Positions 43,757-51,699 of a stretch of DNA of 64,000 bases are shown here, piece by piece. This stretch comes from Marinomonas lutimaris (GTDB lineage Bacteria > Pseudomonadota > Gammaproteobacteria > Pseudomonadales > Marinomonadaceae). The stretch's first letter is position 1, and every line of letters starts with the position of its first letter. Made by a program: the position numbers and the translations under genes. The DNA is taken from contig NZ_JAHLLW010000007.1 of NCBI RefSeq assembly GCF_019426345.1, forward strand, positions 62,001 through 126,000. Direction: 5' to 3'. The notes under the pieces were generated by a model. It saw nothing but the letters and a program-made list of their open reading frames with translations. It had not been told where the DNA came from and did no database searches.

Positions 43757-45462
43757 GATATGCCTCAGTGATGTATTTACACAAAGGCGGTGAAGAAGAA
43801 TACAAGAAGCGTCATGATGAACTCTGGCCAGAGCTTGCTGAGCACCTTAAACAGCATGGCATTCGCAATTATTATATTCATTTGGATGCTAATGAGAGTG
43901 ACCGAAACGCAAACCGACTTTACGCCACCTTTGATGCGGACGATCTGGACTCGGAAGCCTTGGCTGATCATCCGATTATGCAGCGCTGGTGGGAGTACAT
44001 GGCTGACATTATGGAAACCAAAACACCATCGTTTGAGCCTGTTGCCGATGCTTTGGAAGAGGTGTTTCGCTTTAATGTGTTGCAGCCTGATAAAACTCGC
44101 GTGGTGGCGGTTTTAGATATCGGCAAAACCAATATTAAAATTTGCTTGATGGATGGACAAACTGGCGCCTTATTGCATATTGAAAAACGCGTTAATGGTG
44201 TGGTTGATACGCCGCCATATCCACATGTGGATGTGGATTCAATATGGCAATGGATCAAAGACACCCTTGCCGATTTAGTCCAGCGCTACTTTATTGCCAG
44301 CATTGCGATTACCACGCATGGGGCGACTATTGCCTGTATGAAAGGCGATGAACTCGCCTTGCCCATTCTGGATTATGAATACGATGGTGTGTCTGAGTTA
44401 AAAGAAGAATACGACGCTGCACGCCCAGATTTTAGTGAATCTTTTAGCCCAAGATTGCCCCAAGGTTTGAACTTAGGCGCGCAGTTATTTTGGCAACAAA
44501 AACGCTTTACAGATGAGTTTGCAACAGTCGACTCATTACTTTTGTATCCGCAATATTGGGGCTTCAAATTGAGCGGTAACAAAGCAGCCGAAGTGACTTC
44601 GTTAGGGTGTCATACCGATCTTTGGAATCCTAATAGCTGCCAGTTTTCTAGCTTTTGTGAACAGCAAAAATGGGCAGAGCGCTTTCCTGAAGTCATAGAG
44701 ACAGGCGCGAAACTGGGGGCTATCTTGCCAGACTTAGCGAAAGAAATAGGCTTGCCTGCGAGCTGTGTTATTTTCAATGGTATCCATGATTCCAACGCCT
44801 CGCTGGTGCCTTATATCGGACAGCCGATGGAAAAGCTTACCGTGGTGTCTAGTGGCACTTGGACGGTCATCGCCACTATTAATGGCAAGCTGGATTCATT
44901 ACAAGAAGACAAAGACATGCTCGCCAATGTGGACGCTCTCGGTCGCGCCACACCGACAATTCGCTTCATGGGTGGACGAGAATGGGAACAACTGCGCAGC
45001 GACAGCAAAGCCACCTTGAGCGATGTGAGCTTTATTTTAGAACACGGTATTTTGGCGATTCCTGCCTTTGCCAAAGGCGGCGGGCCCTTTGCCCGCTGCG
45101 AAGGGCGTATTATTAACCGTGGTTTGGAATTAACGCCCGCTCAGCAGTCAGCTTTGGCCGATGTGTATGTGGCTTTGATGACGGATTATTGTTTAGACCT
45201 GATGGACAGCAGCGACACCGTGATTGTCGAAGGCGCGTTTAGCAATAACATCAACTTCCTTACCTTATTGGCCTGCATGCGCAGCCAAAATGAAATCTAC
45301 GCCTCTCGGGATGTTACCGGCACCTCCGGCGGCGCTGCATTGCTTTCTAACAAAAGCCTAAAACTAAAAGGCCGCCTCAGTCTCGCCCTGTGTGATGCAA
45401 ACATAAAACCTTTGCTTAATCTTTATCGTCAGCAATGGCGGGATTTAGTGGGGGAGTTGTAG
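43753..45462 (+). CDS. L-rhamnose mutarotase / L-rhamnulokinase fusion
   Basis: A 569-residue fusion of two normally separate enzymes. Residues 1 to about 108 are an L-rhamnose mutarotase (RhaM/RhaU): MRYASVMYLHKGGEEEYKKRH, LWPELAEHLKQHG, MQRWWEYMADIM and LEEVFRF. From about residue 115 an FGGY-family sugar kinase follows: VVAVLDIGKTNIKI (phosphate 1), TTHGATIACM, NGIHDSNASLVPYI, VSSGTWTVI and GTSGGAALLSN. The kinase is of the RhaK type that phosphorylates L-rhamnulose. The last 96 bases are repeated downstream of the toxin-antitoxin pair at 46198-46293. Confidence 0.9.
   Translation: MRYASVMYLHKGGEEEYKKRHDELWPELAEHLKQHGIRNYYIHLDANESDRNANRLYATFDADDLDSEALADHPIMQRWWEYMADIMETKTPSFEPVADALEEVFRFNVLQPDKTRVVAVLDIGKTNIKICLMDGQTGALLHIEKRVNGVVDTPPYPHVDVDSIWQWIKDTLADLVQRYFIASIAITTHGATIACMKGDELALPILDYEYDGVSELKEEYDAARPDFSESFSPRLPQGLNLGAQLFWQQKRFTDEFATVDSLLLYPQYWGFKLSGNKAAEVTSLGCHTDLWNPNSCQFSSFCEQQKWAERFPEVIETGAKLGAILPDLAKEIGLPASCVIFNGIHDSNASLVPYIGQPMEKLTVVSSGTWTVIATINGKLDSLQEDKDMLANVDALGRATPTIRFMGGREWEQLRSDSKATLSDVSFILEHGILAIPAFAKGGGPFARCEGRIINRGLELTPAQQSALADVYVALMTDYCLDLMDSSDTVIVEGAFSNNINFLTLLACMRSQNEIYASRDVTGTSGGAALLSNKSLKLKGRLSLALCDANIKPLLNLYRQQWRDLVGEL
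45367..45462 (+). repeat. Direct repeat, upstream copy (3' end of rhamnulokinase gene)
   Basis: These 96 bases encode the last 31 residues and stop of the kinase. They match 46198-46293 at 85 of 96 positions; eight of ten changed codons are synonymous. Confidence 0.9.
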
Positions 45463-45636
45463 TTTTAGCTGTGTGACAAAAGGCTACAAACAATGTCTCA
45501 CTTTGACACTGGCGCGAATATATATTTCCTATTTTTCAACCTATACTTCTTTGAGTAAGAACAATAAGGTGTTGTTGACAGGTGCTTTAAACTAGTGCTA
45601 ATAATGCTATGTTGATTTTTAATATGTGGTGATTTA

Positions 45637-45897
45637 ATGAAATTTTCCGAAGATGTGGTGCCTCTTTCTGATCTCAAGATAAATCCTGGGAAAGTAGTTA
45701 GCAGGACGAAAGAAACACACAGGCCTATCTTGTTAACAAGCCGAGGTCGTGGTGTTGCCGTTGTTCAGAGCTTAGAAGAGTATGAAAAAGCCGCAGAAGA
45801 ACTTGGTTTTCTTCGTGCTGTTTATCAAGGTTTGGAAGAAGCTCGTGATGGTAATACGGTTTCACTTGAGGACGCGAAGAAAAGTTTAGGGATTTAA
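45637..45897 (+). CDS. Phd/YefM-type antitoxin
   Basis: An 86-residue antitoxin that would bind its promoter and the partner toxin. MKFSEDVVPLSDLKINPGKV..RTKETHRPILLTSRGRGVAVVQSLEEYE is the Phd/YefM DNA-binding fold, and the acidic C-terminal tail (GLEEARDGNTVSLEDAKKSL) is the toxin-neutralising part. The toxin gene begins 5 bases after the stop. A truncated near-copy of its 3' two-thirds lies at 47320-47481. Confidence 0.92.
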   Translation: MKFSEDVVPLSDLKINPGKVVSRTKETHRPILLTSRGRGVAVVQSLEEYEKAAEELGFLRAVYQGLEEARDGNTVSLEDAKKSLGI

Positions 45898-45902
45898 TTA
45901 AC

Positions 45903-46193
45903 ATGGAAGTGAGAATCGCTAAGTCTGCACTTGCTGATTTGCAGACTATTAAGCAATATTATTTGGAACAGGATGTTCCTCAAGTTGGTATCGAATATGT
46001 CTCGTCGATTATAGAGAGATTCGAAATAGTAAAAGCACACCCATACTCTGGTCGTATTGTGCCAGAATTTAACCAGTCTACGATTCGTGAACTCGTTTAT
46101 CCACCATTTAGAATTGTTTATCAATATCAGGATGAATTTATAACGCTGATTAGAGTGTGGCGAAGTGAAAGACTTTTGGTGCTTGTTGAATAA
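45903..46193 (+). CDS. RelE/ParE-family toxin
   Basis: A 96-residue toxin of the RelE/ParE superfamily: VRIAKSALADLQTIKQYYLEQ, ERFEIVKAHPYSGRIVPEF, IRELVYPPFRIVYQY and LIRVWRSERLL. The IRELVYPPFRIVY motif points to the ParE-like branch, whose members mainly poison gyrase, but the RelE branch (ribosome-dependent mRNA cleavage) cannot be excluded. The gene looks intact and is paired with the Phd-type antitoxin. It ends four bases before the downstream copy of the kinase 3' end. Confidence 0.9.
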   Translation: MEVRIAKSALADLQTIKQYYLEQDVPQVGIEYVSSIIERFEIVKAHPYSGRIVPEFNQSTIRELVYPPFRIVYQYQDEFITLIRVWRSERLLVLVE

Positions 46194-46197
46194 AAAG

Positions 46198-46293
46198 AAA
46201 GGCCGCCTCAGCCTCGCCATGTGTGACGCACAAATAAAACCTCTGCTCAACCTTTATCGTCAGCAATGGCGGGACTTGGTGGGAGAGTTGTAG
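46198..46293 (+). pseudogene. Displaced 3' end of a rhamnulokinase gene (direct repeat, downstream copy)
   Basis: In-frame remnant KGRLSLAMCDAQIKPLLNLY... ending VGEL and a stop codon, matching the kinase end at 45367-45462. Weak similarity continues beyond the stop (ACTAACAAAGTCTTATTCTGATACTGA compares with bases near 45488-45516). It has no start or upstream kinase sequence and is not expressed as a gene. Confidence 0.88.
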
Positions 46294-46400
46294 GCTTATA
46301 TTCAAATTAAAAAACCACTAACAAAGTCTTATTCTGATACTGACAAGAACAATTTATTAGGTGTTGTTAGTGGTTTTCTATAGTTTTGTAGATGGAAAAG

Positions 46401-46496
46401 TTACACCAAACGAATTTCGAGTTTCTTACCCAGAGCGGTAGCAAAACGCTCAAGAGTTGGAACAAACGCTAGATGTGCTTTCAAAGTAATAATCAG
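46401..46496 (-). pseudogene. C-terminal remnant of an HTH antitoxin
   Basis: On the minus strand the last 31 codons before a stop at 46401 read LIITLKAHLAFVPTLERF then ATALGKKLEIRLV, the typical end of XRE-type (HigA-like) antitoxins. No helix-turn-helix precedes it and no start is present. It is a degraded toxin-antitoxin component. Confidence 0.6.
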
Positions 46497-46517
46497 TTTC
46501 CTAGATATTGAGCATTT

Positions 46518-47255
46518 TTAATTTTTTAAGAGAAGGTTCTTGAATGTTATTCTGTGGAGATCCTTTAGCTTGTTGCAAAAATCACCTATATCATCTTCAA
46601 GTAGTTTAGATGCTTCGACTGCATTTTGAGAGCAAAATAATACTTTTACGCTGTCTTTAATTTTCTGATTTATGTTTATTGATGCTGCATATAAAGAATA
46701 GCATTCATTTTCAACTTCATCGTTATCTATTAGTATTGAAAATGTTTCAAGCTCAAGGTCAATCTTACTAAATTTATAAATCAGGATGTTTAAAAGTTTG
46801 AGTTTTTCAAATTCTAGTTTTTTTAGGATTTTTTGTACTTCTTGATCTTCATATTCTTTTTTTTCTTTAACTGTATAGTGGCCAAATTTTTCATAATCAT
46901 CCATGAGATTGAAGAGCTGATATTTGAACTCTGTGGTTGTATATTCAATTAAATCGTGACAAAAACTAAGTAATCTATTTCCTGAATCAATTGAAAGCTC
47001 AAGTCTTTTTTGATGTTTAAGATCTATTAGCCACTCATTGCCTTTTATCCAACCAAAAGTAAGCAGACCGATAGTGCCTAGTCCGGCAAGAAGTGCTCCT
47101 ATCATGCTCCAAAAATTTGTTGCATCTTCCCAAGTTAGAGCAAGTGAAATTATTGCTCCGAGTGCAGCACCTGTCATTAGAGTCAGCCCTTCACAAAGAA
47201 GGAAATCAATGATGTGTTTAGCTACTGTCTGTTTTGTAGATGATTTTTTATCCAT
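46518..47255 (-). CDS. Hypothetical membrane protein with long helical tail
   Basis: A 245-residue protein I do not recognise. Two hydrophobic segments lie near the N terminus (about 24-46, EGLTLMTGAALGAIISLAL, and 52-72, FWSMIGALLAGLGTIGLLTFGW). The rest is charged, Lys/Glu/Leu-rich and probably helical. The gene is clearly more AT-rich than its neighbours and sits among toxin-antitoxin remnants, which suggests horizontal acquisition. Function, including any defence role, is unknown. Confidence 0.6.
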   Translation of the reverse strand: MDKKSSTKQTVAKHIIDFLLCEGLTLMTGAALGAIISLALTWEDATNFWSMIGALLAGLGTIGLLTFGWIKGNEWLIDLKHQKRLELSIDSGNRLLSFCHDLIEYTTTEFKYQLFNLMDDYEKFGHYTVKEKKEYEDQEVQKILKKLEFEKLKLLNILIYKFSKIDLELETFSILIDNDEVENECYSLYAASININQKIKDSVKVLFCSQNAVEASKLLEDDIGDFCNKLKDLHRITFKNLLLKN

Positions 47256-47319
47256 TTCTCCGTTTTCCTTTCCACTTTTGTCGGTAGATATTAAGACAAT
47301 AAGTGATTAAGGCCTAATT

Positions 47320-47481
47320 TCACCACGAGGTCGTGACGTTGCGGTCATTCAAAGCTTAGAAGACTACGAAAAAACTGCGGAAAAACTTGGCTTTATTCGT
47401 GATGTTTATCAAGGTTTGGAAGAAGCTCGTGATGGTAATACGGTTTCACTTGAGGAAGCGAAGAAAAGTTTAGGGATTTAG
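47320..47481 (+). pseudogene. Truncated phd antitoxin copy
   Basis: An in-frame 53-codon fragment plus stop (SPRGRDVAVIQSLEDYE... ending LEEAKKSLGI) duplicates 45736-45897 of the intact antitoxin. The last ~77 bases differ at one position apart from the stop codon's final base, whereas the first part is more diverged. It has no start codon and no toxin gene after it. Confidence 0.85.
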
Positions 47482-47500
47482 GTGTTACCAGTACAAATTA

Positions 47501-47541
47501 ACCCCTCCCTAACCCCCCCTTGGAAGACATAAGGGGAGGAG
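47501..47541. repeat. GC-rich palindromic repeat, half copy
   Basis: ACCCCTCCCTAACCCCCCCT followed by AAGGGGAGGAGA repeats the inner hairpin of the element at 40086-40172. It lies between the phd remnant and the lldD stop and could also act as its transcript end. Confidence 0.55.
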
Positions 47542-47564
47542 ACTGCTCTTTTTAAAACGGAAAG

Positions 47565-48713
47565 CTAAGACCTAAACCGCAAGTTCTCTTTTGTTAGTTG
47601 ATCAATTGATGTTTTGCCCATGAGTTTCATGTCTCGTTCGAGTTCGGCTTTCATTAGACCGAGTGCGCGTTCTACGCCAGGCTGTCCTGCGGCAGCGAGT
47701 GGATACAAGTACATGCGGCCTATGCCGACGGCTTTTGCGCCGAGGGATAAGGCTTTGAGTACGTGGGTGCCGCGCTGTACGCCGCTGTCAAAGATGACAT
47801 CGATTTCATCACCCACTTCATCGACTATTTCCGCTAGCTGATCGAAAGAGCTGCGGGAGCCGTCAAGTTGGCGTCCGCCATGGTTGGAAATGATCACGCC
47901 AGTGCAGCCAATTTCTACCGCTTTTCGAGCGTCTTCTCGGCTCATGATGCCTTTTAAGCAGAACTCTCCATCCCAGAATTTCACCATTTCTGCCACGTCG
48001 TCCCAGTTCATTGATGGGTCGAGCATGTTGGTAAAATAGTCACCAATCGAAGTGGCGCCTGAGCCCATGTCTATGTGTTCTTCAAGCTGCGGCAAACGAA
48101 ATTTCTCGTGGGTGACGTAGTTAATGCCCCACATGGGTTTAAGAACAAATTGCAGCATGCCTTTTAGGTTTAATTTAAAAGGAATGGCGAATCCTGTGCG
48201 AAGGTCGCGTTCTCGGTTGCCGCCAGTAATGGAATCGACCGTTAACATCATGACTTGCACGCCTGCATCTTTGGCGCGTTGCATCATGGCGCGATTCAGT
48301 TCGCGGTCTTTATGAAAGTAAAATTGATAGACCTGAGGTGTGGTGGTTTGCTTGGCAATTTCTTCCATGCTCACCGTTCCAAGGGACGACACGCCAAACA
48401 TGGTGCCGTACTTTTCGGCGGCATTGGCAACAGCTCTTTCACCGTCGTGATGAAATAATCGTTGTAAGGCAGTCGGCGAACAGTAGATTGGCAGGGCGAG
48501 TTTTTGTCCCATGACGGTAACGGACAAATCTACGTCTTTTACGCCAGTCAGGACGCTGGGCACTAGGTCACAAGTTTCAAATGCGGCCGTGTTGCGGCGG
48601 TAAGTTGTCTCGTCGTCGGCACCACCATCAATGTAATTGAAGATCGGGCTTGGTAGGCGTTTCTTGGCTAGGGTGCGAAAGTCTTGGAAGTTATGGCAGT
48701 CTTTGAGACGCAT
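47565..48713 (-). CDS. lldD: L-lactate dehydrogenase (FMN, quinone-linked)
   Basis: A 382-residue FMN-dependent alpha-hydroxy-acid dehydrogenase that oxidises L-lactate to pyruvate at the membrane. The active-site stretch SNHGGRQLDG gives catalytic His278 and substrate-binding Arg281; FNYIDGGADDE, SPTALQRLFHHDGE, TVDSITGGNRERDLR and FDSGVQRGTHVLKAL bind FMN. Other acids such as mandelate or glycolate are used by relatives. Position downstream of the rhamnose genes, whose pathway yields L-lactate, supports lactate. A divergent LysR gene starts 114 bases upstream. Confidence 0.88.
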   Translation of the reverse strand: MRLKDCHNFQDFRTLAKKRLPSPIFNYIDGGADDETTYRRNTAAFETCDLVPSVLTGVKDVDLSVTVMGQKLALPIYCSPTALQRLFHHDGERAVANAAEKYGTMFGVSSLGTVSMEEIAKQTTTPQVYQFYFHKDRELNRAMMQRAKDAGVQVMMLTVDSITGGNRERDLRTGFAIPFKLNLKGMLQFVLKPMWGINYVTHEKFRLPQLEEHIDMGSGATSIGDYFTNMLDPSMNWDDVAEMVKFWDGEFCLKGIMSREDARKAVEIGCTGVIISNHGGRQLDGSRSSFDQLAEIVDEVGDEIDVIFDSGVQRGTHVLKALSLGAKAVGIGRMYLYPLAAAGQPGVERALGLMKAELERDMKLMGKTSIDQLTKENLRFRS

Positions 48714-48827
48714 GGATTCAGCTCCTTTTATTTTTTATTAACTATAGACTGTGTTCTATTTATAATAAATACGACATAAACTAATAAACTCTTTCTTAAA
48801 ACGTCTTAATAAAAAAGGGGGTGGATA

Positions 48828-49727
48828 TTGAATGCAGCCGATTTAACGCTTTTTGTGAATGTAGCCGATGCCGGCTCGTTTAATAAAGCGGCGCAGCAAG
48901 CAGGGTTGTCGACACCAGCCTTAAGTAAGCGCATTAGTAAGCTTGAACAAGATCTTGGTGCGCAGCTAATTCATCGTACTACGAGACGACTCAGTCTGAC
49001 CGAAGCGGGGGAGAGCTTATACGTTCACGCCAAAAATATTGAAGGCCAAGTGAGCGATGCCATTGCTTCTGTGTCGGCATTTAGCCAAGGCTTAACGGGC
49101 ACGATAAAAATGTCTGTACCGACGATTTCTGGGGAGTTGCTATTGGCTGAAGCAGTGGCGGATTTTTGTCAAAAATATCCGAATATTACCGTGGATATGC
49201 GCCTTGAAAATGACTTTGTCGATCTGGTTGGTGAAGGATTGGATCTGGCGATTCGTACTGGCAAGCTCGAAGATTCAAGCCTGATTGCTAAGCCTTTGAT
49301 TCAATCAAATTGGGTGGTTTGTTGCTCGCCAAGTTATATCGAGCGATATGGTGAAGTCAGTGACCTAGAGGCCCTGAGAGACCATAATTGCTTGGCTTAT
49401 ACCTACCAAGCACAAGGCTCTTTTGATTGGCGCTTTACTCGAAGTAACATCGAAGAAAGTGTGCGCATCAGCGGTAGTTTCGCCACGAATAACGCCCAAG
49501 CTTTACGCAAAGCCGCTTTGGCAGGCTTCGGCATTGTTTATGTGCCGCGCTGTTGTGTGTATGAAGATTTGCAACAAGGCAAGCTAGTCACCATTTTACC
49601 TGATTATCAACCGCGCCGACTGGGGGTTTACGCCATTTATCCTTTTACTAAATACCTGCCAGAAAAACTGAGGTTATTAATAGAGCATATAAAGCAGGCG
49701 TATCAGGATAAGAAAGAATATTTTTAA
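48828..49727 (+). CDS. LysR-family transcriptional regulator
   Basis: A 299-residue regulator with an N-terminal helix-turn-helix (DLTLFVNVADAGSFNKAAQQ, LSTPALSKRISKLEQDLGAQ) and a periplasmic-binding-like effector domain. The start is a TTG with GGGGGTGG 5-6 bases upstream; no ATG is available before the HTH. It is divergent from lldD and is its likely regulator. It belongs to the DsdC/CrgA-like group by its RTTRRLSLTEAGE stretch, but the effector is unknown. Confidence 0.9.
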   Translation: MNAADLTLFVNVADAGSFNKAAQQAGLSTPALSKRISKLEQDLGAQLIHRTTRRLSLTEAGESLYVHAKNIEGQVSDAIASVSAFSQGLTGTIKMSVPTISGELLLAEAVADFCQKYPNITVDMRLENDFVDLVGEGLDLAIRTGKLEDSSLIAKPLIQSNWVVCCSPSYIERYGEVSDLEALRDHNCLAYTYQAQGSFDWRFTRSNIEESVRISGSFATNNAQALRKAALAGFGIVYVPRCCVYEDLQQGKLVTILPDYQPRRLGVYAIYPFTKYLPEKLRLLIEHIKQAYQDKKEYF

Positions 49728-49810
49728 AAGGTCGTTTATAGAAGGTGCTTTTCATTTATCTGTTTTGTCCTTATTCTTAATTTTTTAGTGGTTTTATGAT
49801 GGGAGCTCTT

Positions 49811-50053
49811 ATGTCTGGTCAAGGTTCTGGCGGCAATGTAATTGCTGCACTTTGTAATGTTTTTATTCCTGGATTAGGTCAATTGGTCCAAGGCCGAATC
49901 TTTATGGCATTGTTCTTTTTTGTGGCAACTGCTGTGAGTTATGCCTTGGGCGCGACCGTTATTTTATTTTTCATGTGGTTGATTGGAGCGGTATTTCATC
50001 TCTGGTCTATCATTGATGCTGCGCGTTTTTCTCGGTTTCGTGTGGGTTTATGA
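49811..50053 (+). CDS. Small membrane protein, TM2-like
   Basis: An 80-residue protein with two hydrophobic stretches. IAALCNVFIPGLGQLVQGR followed by FFFVATAVSYALG resembles the N-terminal part of the signal-peptidase-like protein encoded 54 bases downstream (LSPGFGHVYAGDLKKG), sharing a P-G-x-G-x-x-x-x-G turn. Three in-frame ATGs exist (49796, 49799, 49811); GGGAG at 49801-49805 favours 49811. Function unknown; the pairing suggests a shared membrane complex. Confidence 0.65.
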   Translation: MSGQGSGGNVIAALCNVFIPGLGQLVQGRIFMALFFFVATAVSYALGATVILFFMWLIGAVFHLWSIIDAARFSRFRVGL

Positions 50054-50106
50054 TACGCAGTTAAGTTGATTGCAGGCAAACAGTAATAATTGAAGGGAAT
50101 CAATAC

Positions 50107-50910
50107 GTGATTAAGAAAAGAAAGCCTATTGTGGCATTACCATTATCAATCCTATCGCCGGGCTTTGGTCATGTGTACGCAGGCGATCTTAAAAAAGGTT
50201 TATGCCTGTTTTTTCTGCAAATCAGTGGACTTTTTGTATTTGGAAAGCTTGGTTGGCTATCGACAGCTTATGGCATTTGGCTTTTGATTCTATTTTTGCT
50301 GTGCCTGTATTTGTACGCCATGTTCAGTGCTGTGCGACTCGCTTTAGCTAATAAAGCCTACGAATTGAAACCTTATAACCGTTGGTATTGGTATCTGGCT
50401 ATTTGTGCTTTAGTACTAGCGCTTGGTCAAACTCTGATGTCTTATCGTGGCTCTTGGTTGGGCTTCGAACTCTATAACGTCCCCTCTCGCTCTATGATGC
50501 CGACGCTTCAGCCTGGTGATTACATTGCCGTTGACACACAAGATCAGTCTTTAAATGTTGGCGATGTGGTGGTATTGCCTTATCCCAATAATAGACAAGT
50601 GTTATTTACGAAGAGAATCGTTGCCTTAGGGAATGACAAGGTCTCGATTAAAGATGGTCAAGTTATGTTAAACGGTAAGCCTGAATTTGCTGCTTCAGTT
50701 GATGAGAGTTTCAGACGCAGTGATGTCTCTATTTCTATGCCAGAAAGAGTTGTGCCAGAAGGCCAAGTATTTGTGTTGGGTGATTGGCGAGACAATAGTA
50801 ACGACAGCCGTTATTGGGGCACTGTTCCTGAATCTGATGTGATTGGTATAGTCACCTATATTTGGCTTTCAAAAGAGTTTAGTCGAATTGGTAATAAGAT
50901 TAAGCAGTAA
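50107..50910 (+). CDS. Signal peptidase I-like protein with extra N-terminal membrane segments
   Basis: A 267-residue protein. The N-terminal ~115 residues hold three or four predicted helices and a TM2-like PGFGHVYAG turn, not found in classical LepB. The C-terminal part is a type I signal peptidase: PSRSMMPTL gives catalytic Ser129, LFTKRIVAL gives general-base Lys169, and GDWRDNSNDSRYWG is box E. All catalytic residues are present. The start is GTG with AAGGGAA upstream. It is unlikely to be the housekeeping LepB, which normally lies beside lepA and rnc; it may serve a subset of substrates. Confidence 0.82.
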   Translation: MIKKRKPIVALPLSILSPGFGHVYAGDLKKGLCLFFLQISGLFVFGKLGWLSTAYGIWLLILFLLCLYLYAMFSAVRLALANKAYELKPYNRWYWYLAICALVLALGQTLMSYRGSWLGFELYNVPSRSMMPTLQPGDYIAVDTQDQSLNVGDVVVLPYPNNRQVLFTKRIVALGNDKVSIKDGQVMLNGKPEFAASVDESFRRSDVSISMPERVVPEGQVFVLGDWRDNSNDSRYWGTVPESDVIGIVTYIWLSKEFSRIGNKIKQ

Positions 50911-50954
50911 TAGATTTAAATAAAAAAATTTGAATCTAAAAATAAGGAAATCAA

Positions 50955-51617
50955 ATGAGTGGTAATATTTGGGATGTTTTTATTCAAGCAAGAGAATCAG
51001 CTAAAAGTGAAAAATACCCAGAAGCGTTGGCTCAGTATGAGTATTTTTTTGATCATGCCTTAGCTGAAGATGTTTCATTAAGTGGTGTTCGTGCATCTTA
51101 TTGTTTGTCTGAATGGGCAGCTCTCGGAGAGAAACTGCCAGAGGCCAAAATACATTTAGAAGTGAGGAGAGGCAAAGCGCTAAGCTTGTTCGAAGAAACA
51201 AAGAGCCTTGATTATTTCCGCGATTATGTCTCCATTTGCCGAGCGCTAGATTGCGATGATGTTATTTCAACATTCGAGCGCTATTCTCAAGCCGACAAGC
51301 CATTGGCTGCGATGGTATTTTCTTCACTGGATGAGCTTCTCATTGATGCTGAACGTTGGGACCTTTGTAAACCGTATGTAGAACGTTGGTTGAATAAATA
51401 CGACCTTTTGGTCCGCGCGCTTGATACGGATATGACATTGAGTAAATCCATAATCGAGGTATTTAAGGAGAACTTGATAACGGTGGTTAATCGTACTTTA
51501 GTGATGTTACATCAGTGCGAGGAAGGAGATAAAAAATCGGCGTTCTTTAATCATGTATCCAATAGCTTAGATGAGCTAGGCTTTTCTGAACTAAAAGCCA
51601 AAATGGTTGTACTGTAG
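50955..51617 (+). CDS. Hypothetical helical (TPR-like) protein
   Basis: A 220-residue cytoplasmic protein I do not recognise. Its helices show TPR-like spacing at the start (ARESAKSEKYPEALAQYEYFFDHAL), and many Leu/Glu-rich helices follow. AAGGAAATC lies before the ATG. It follows the signal-peptidase-like gene by 44 bases and is closed by a strong terminator, so the three genes 49811-51617 probably form one unit. Confidence 0.6.
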   Translation: MSGNIWDVFIQARESAKSEKYPEALAQYEYFFDHALAEDVSLSGVRASYCLSEWAALGEKLPEAKIHLEVRRGKALSLFEETKSLDYFRDYVSICRALDCDDVISTFERYSQADKPLAAMVFSSLDELLIDAERWDLCKPYVERWLNKYDLLVRALDTDMTLSKSIIEVFKENLITVVNRTLVMLHQCEEGDKKSAFFNHVSNSLDELGFSELKAKMVVL

Positions 51618-51651
51618 TTTTTATTTAGAAAGATAGAATAAGAATTAATGA

Positions 51652-51684
51652 AAGGAAGAGATGGCGTAAATCTCTTCCTTTTTT
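51652..51684 (+). terminator. Terminator between convergent units
   Basis: AAGGAAGAGAT (51652-51662) pairs with ATCTCTTCCTT (51670-51680), 7-base loop, followed by T residues. Confidence 0.9.
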
Positions 51685-51699
51685 AAATGGCATAAAACG

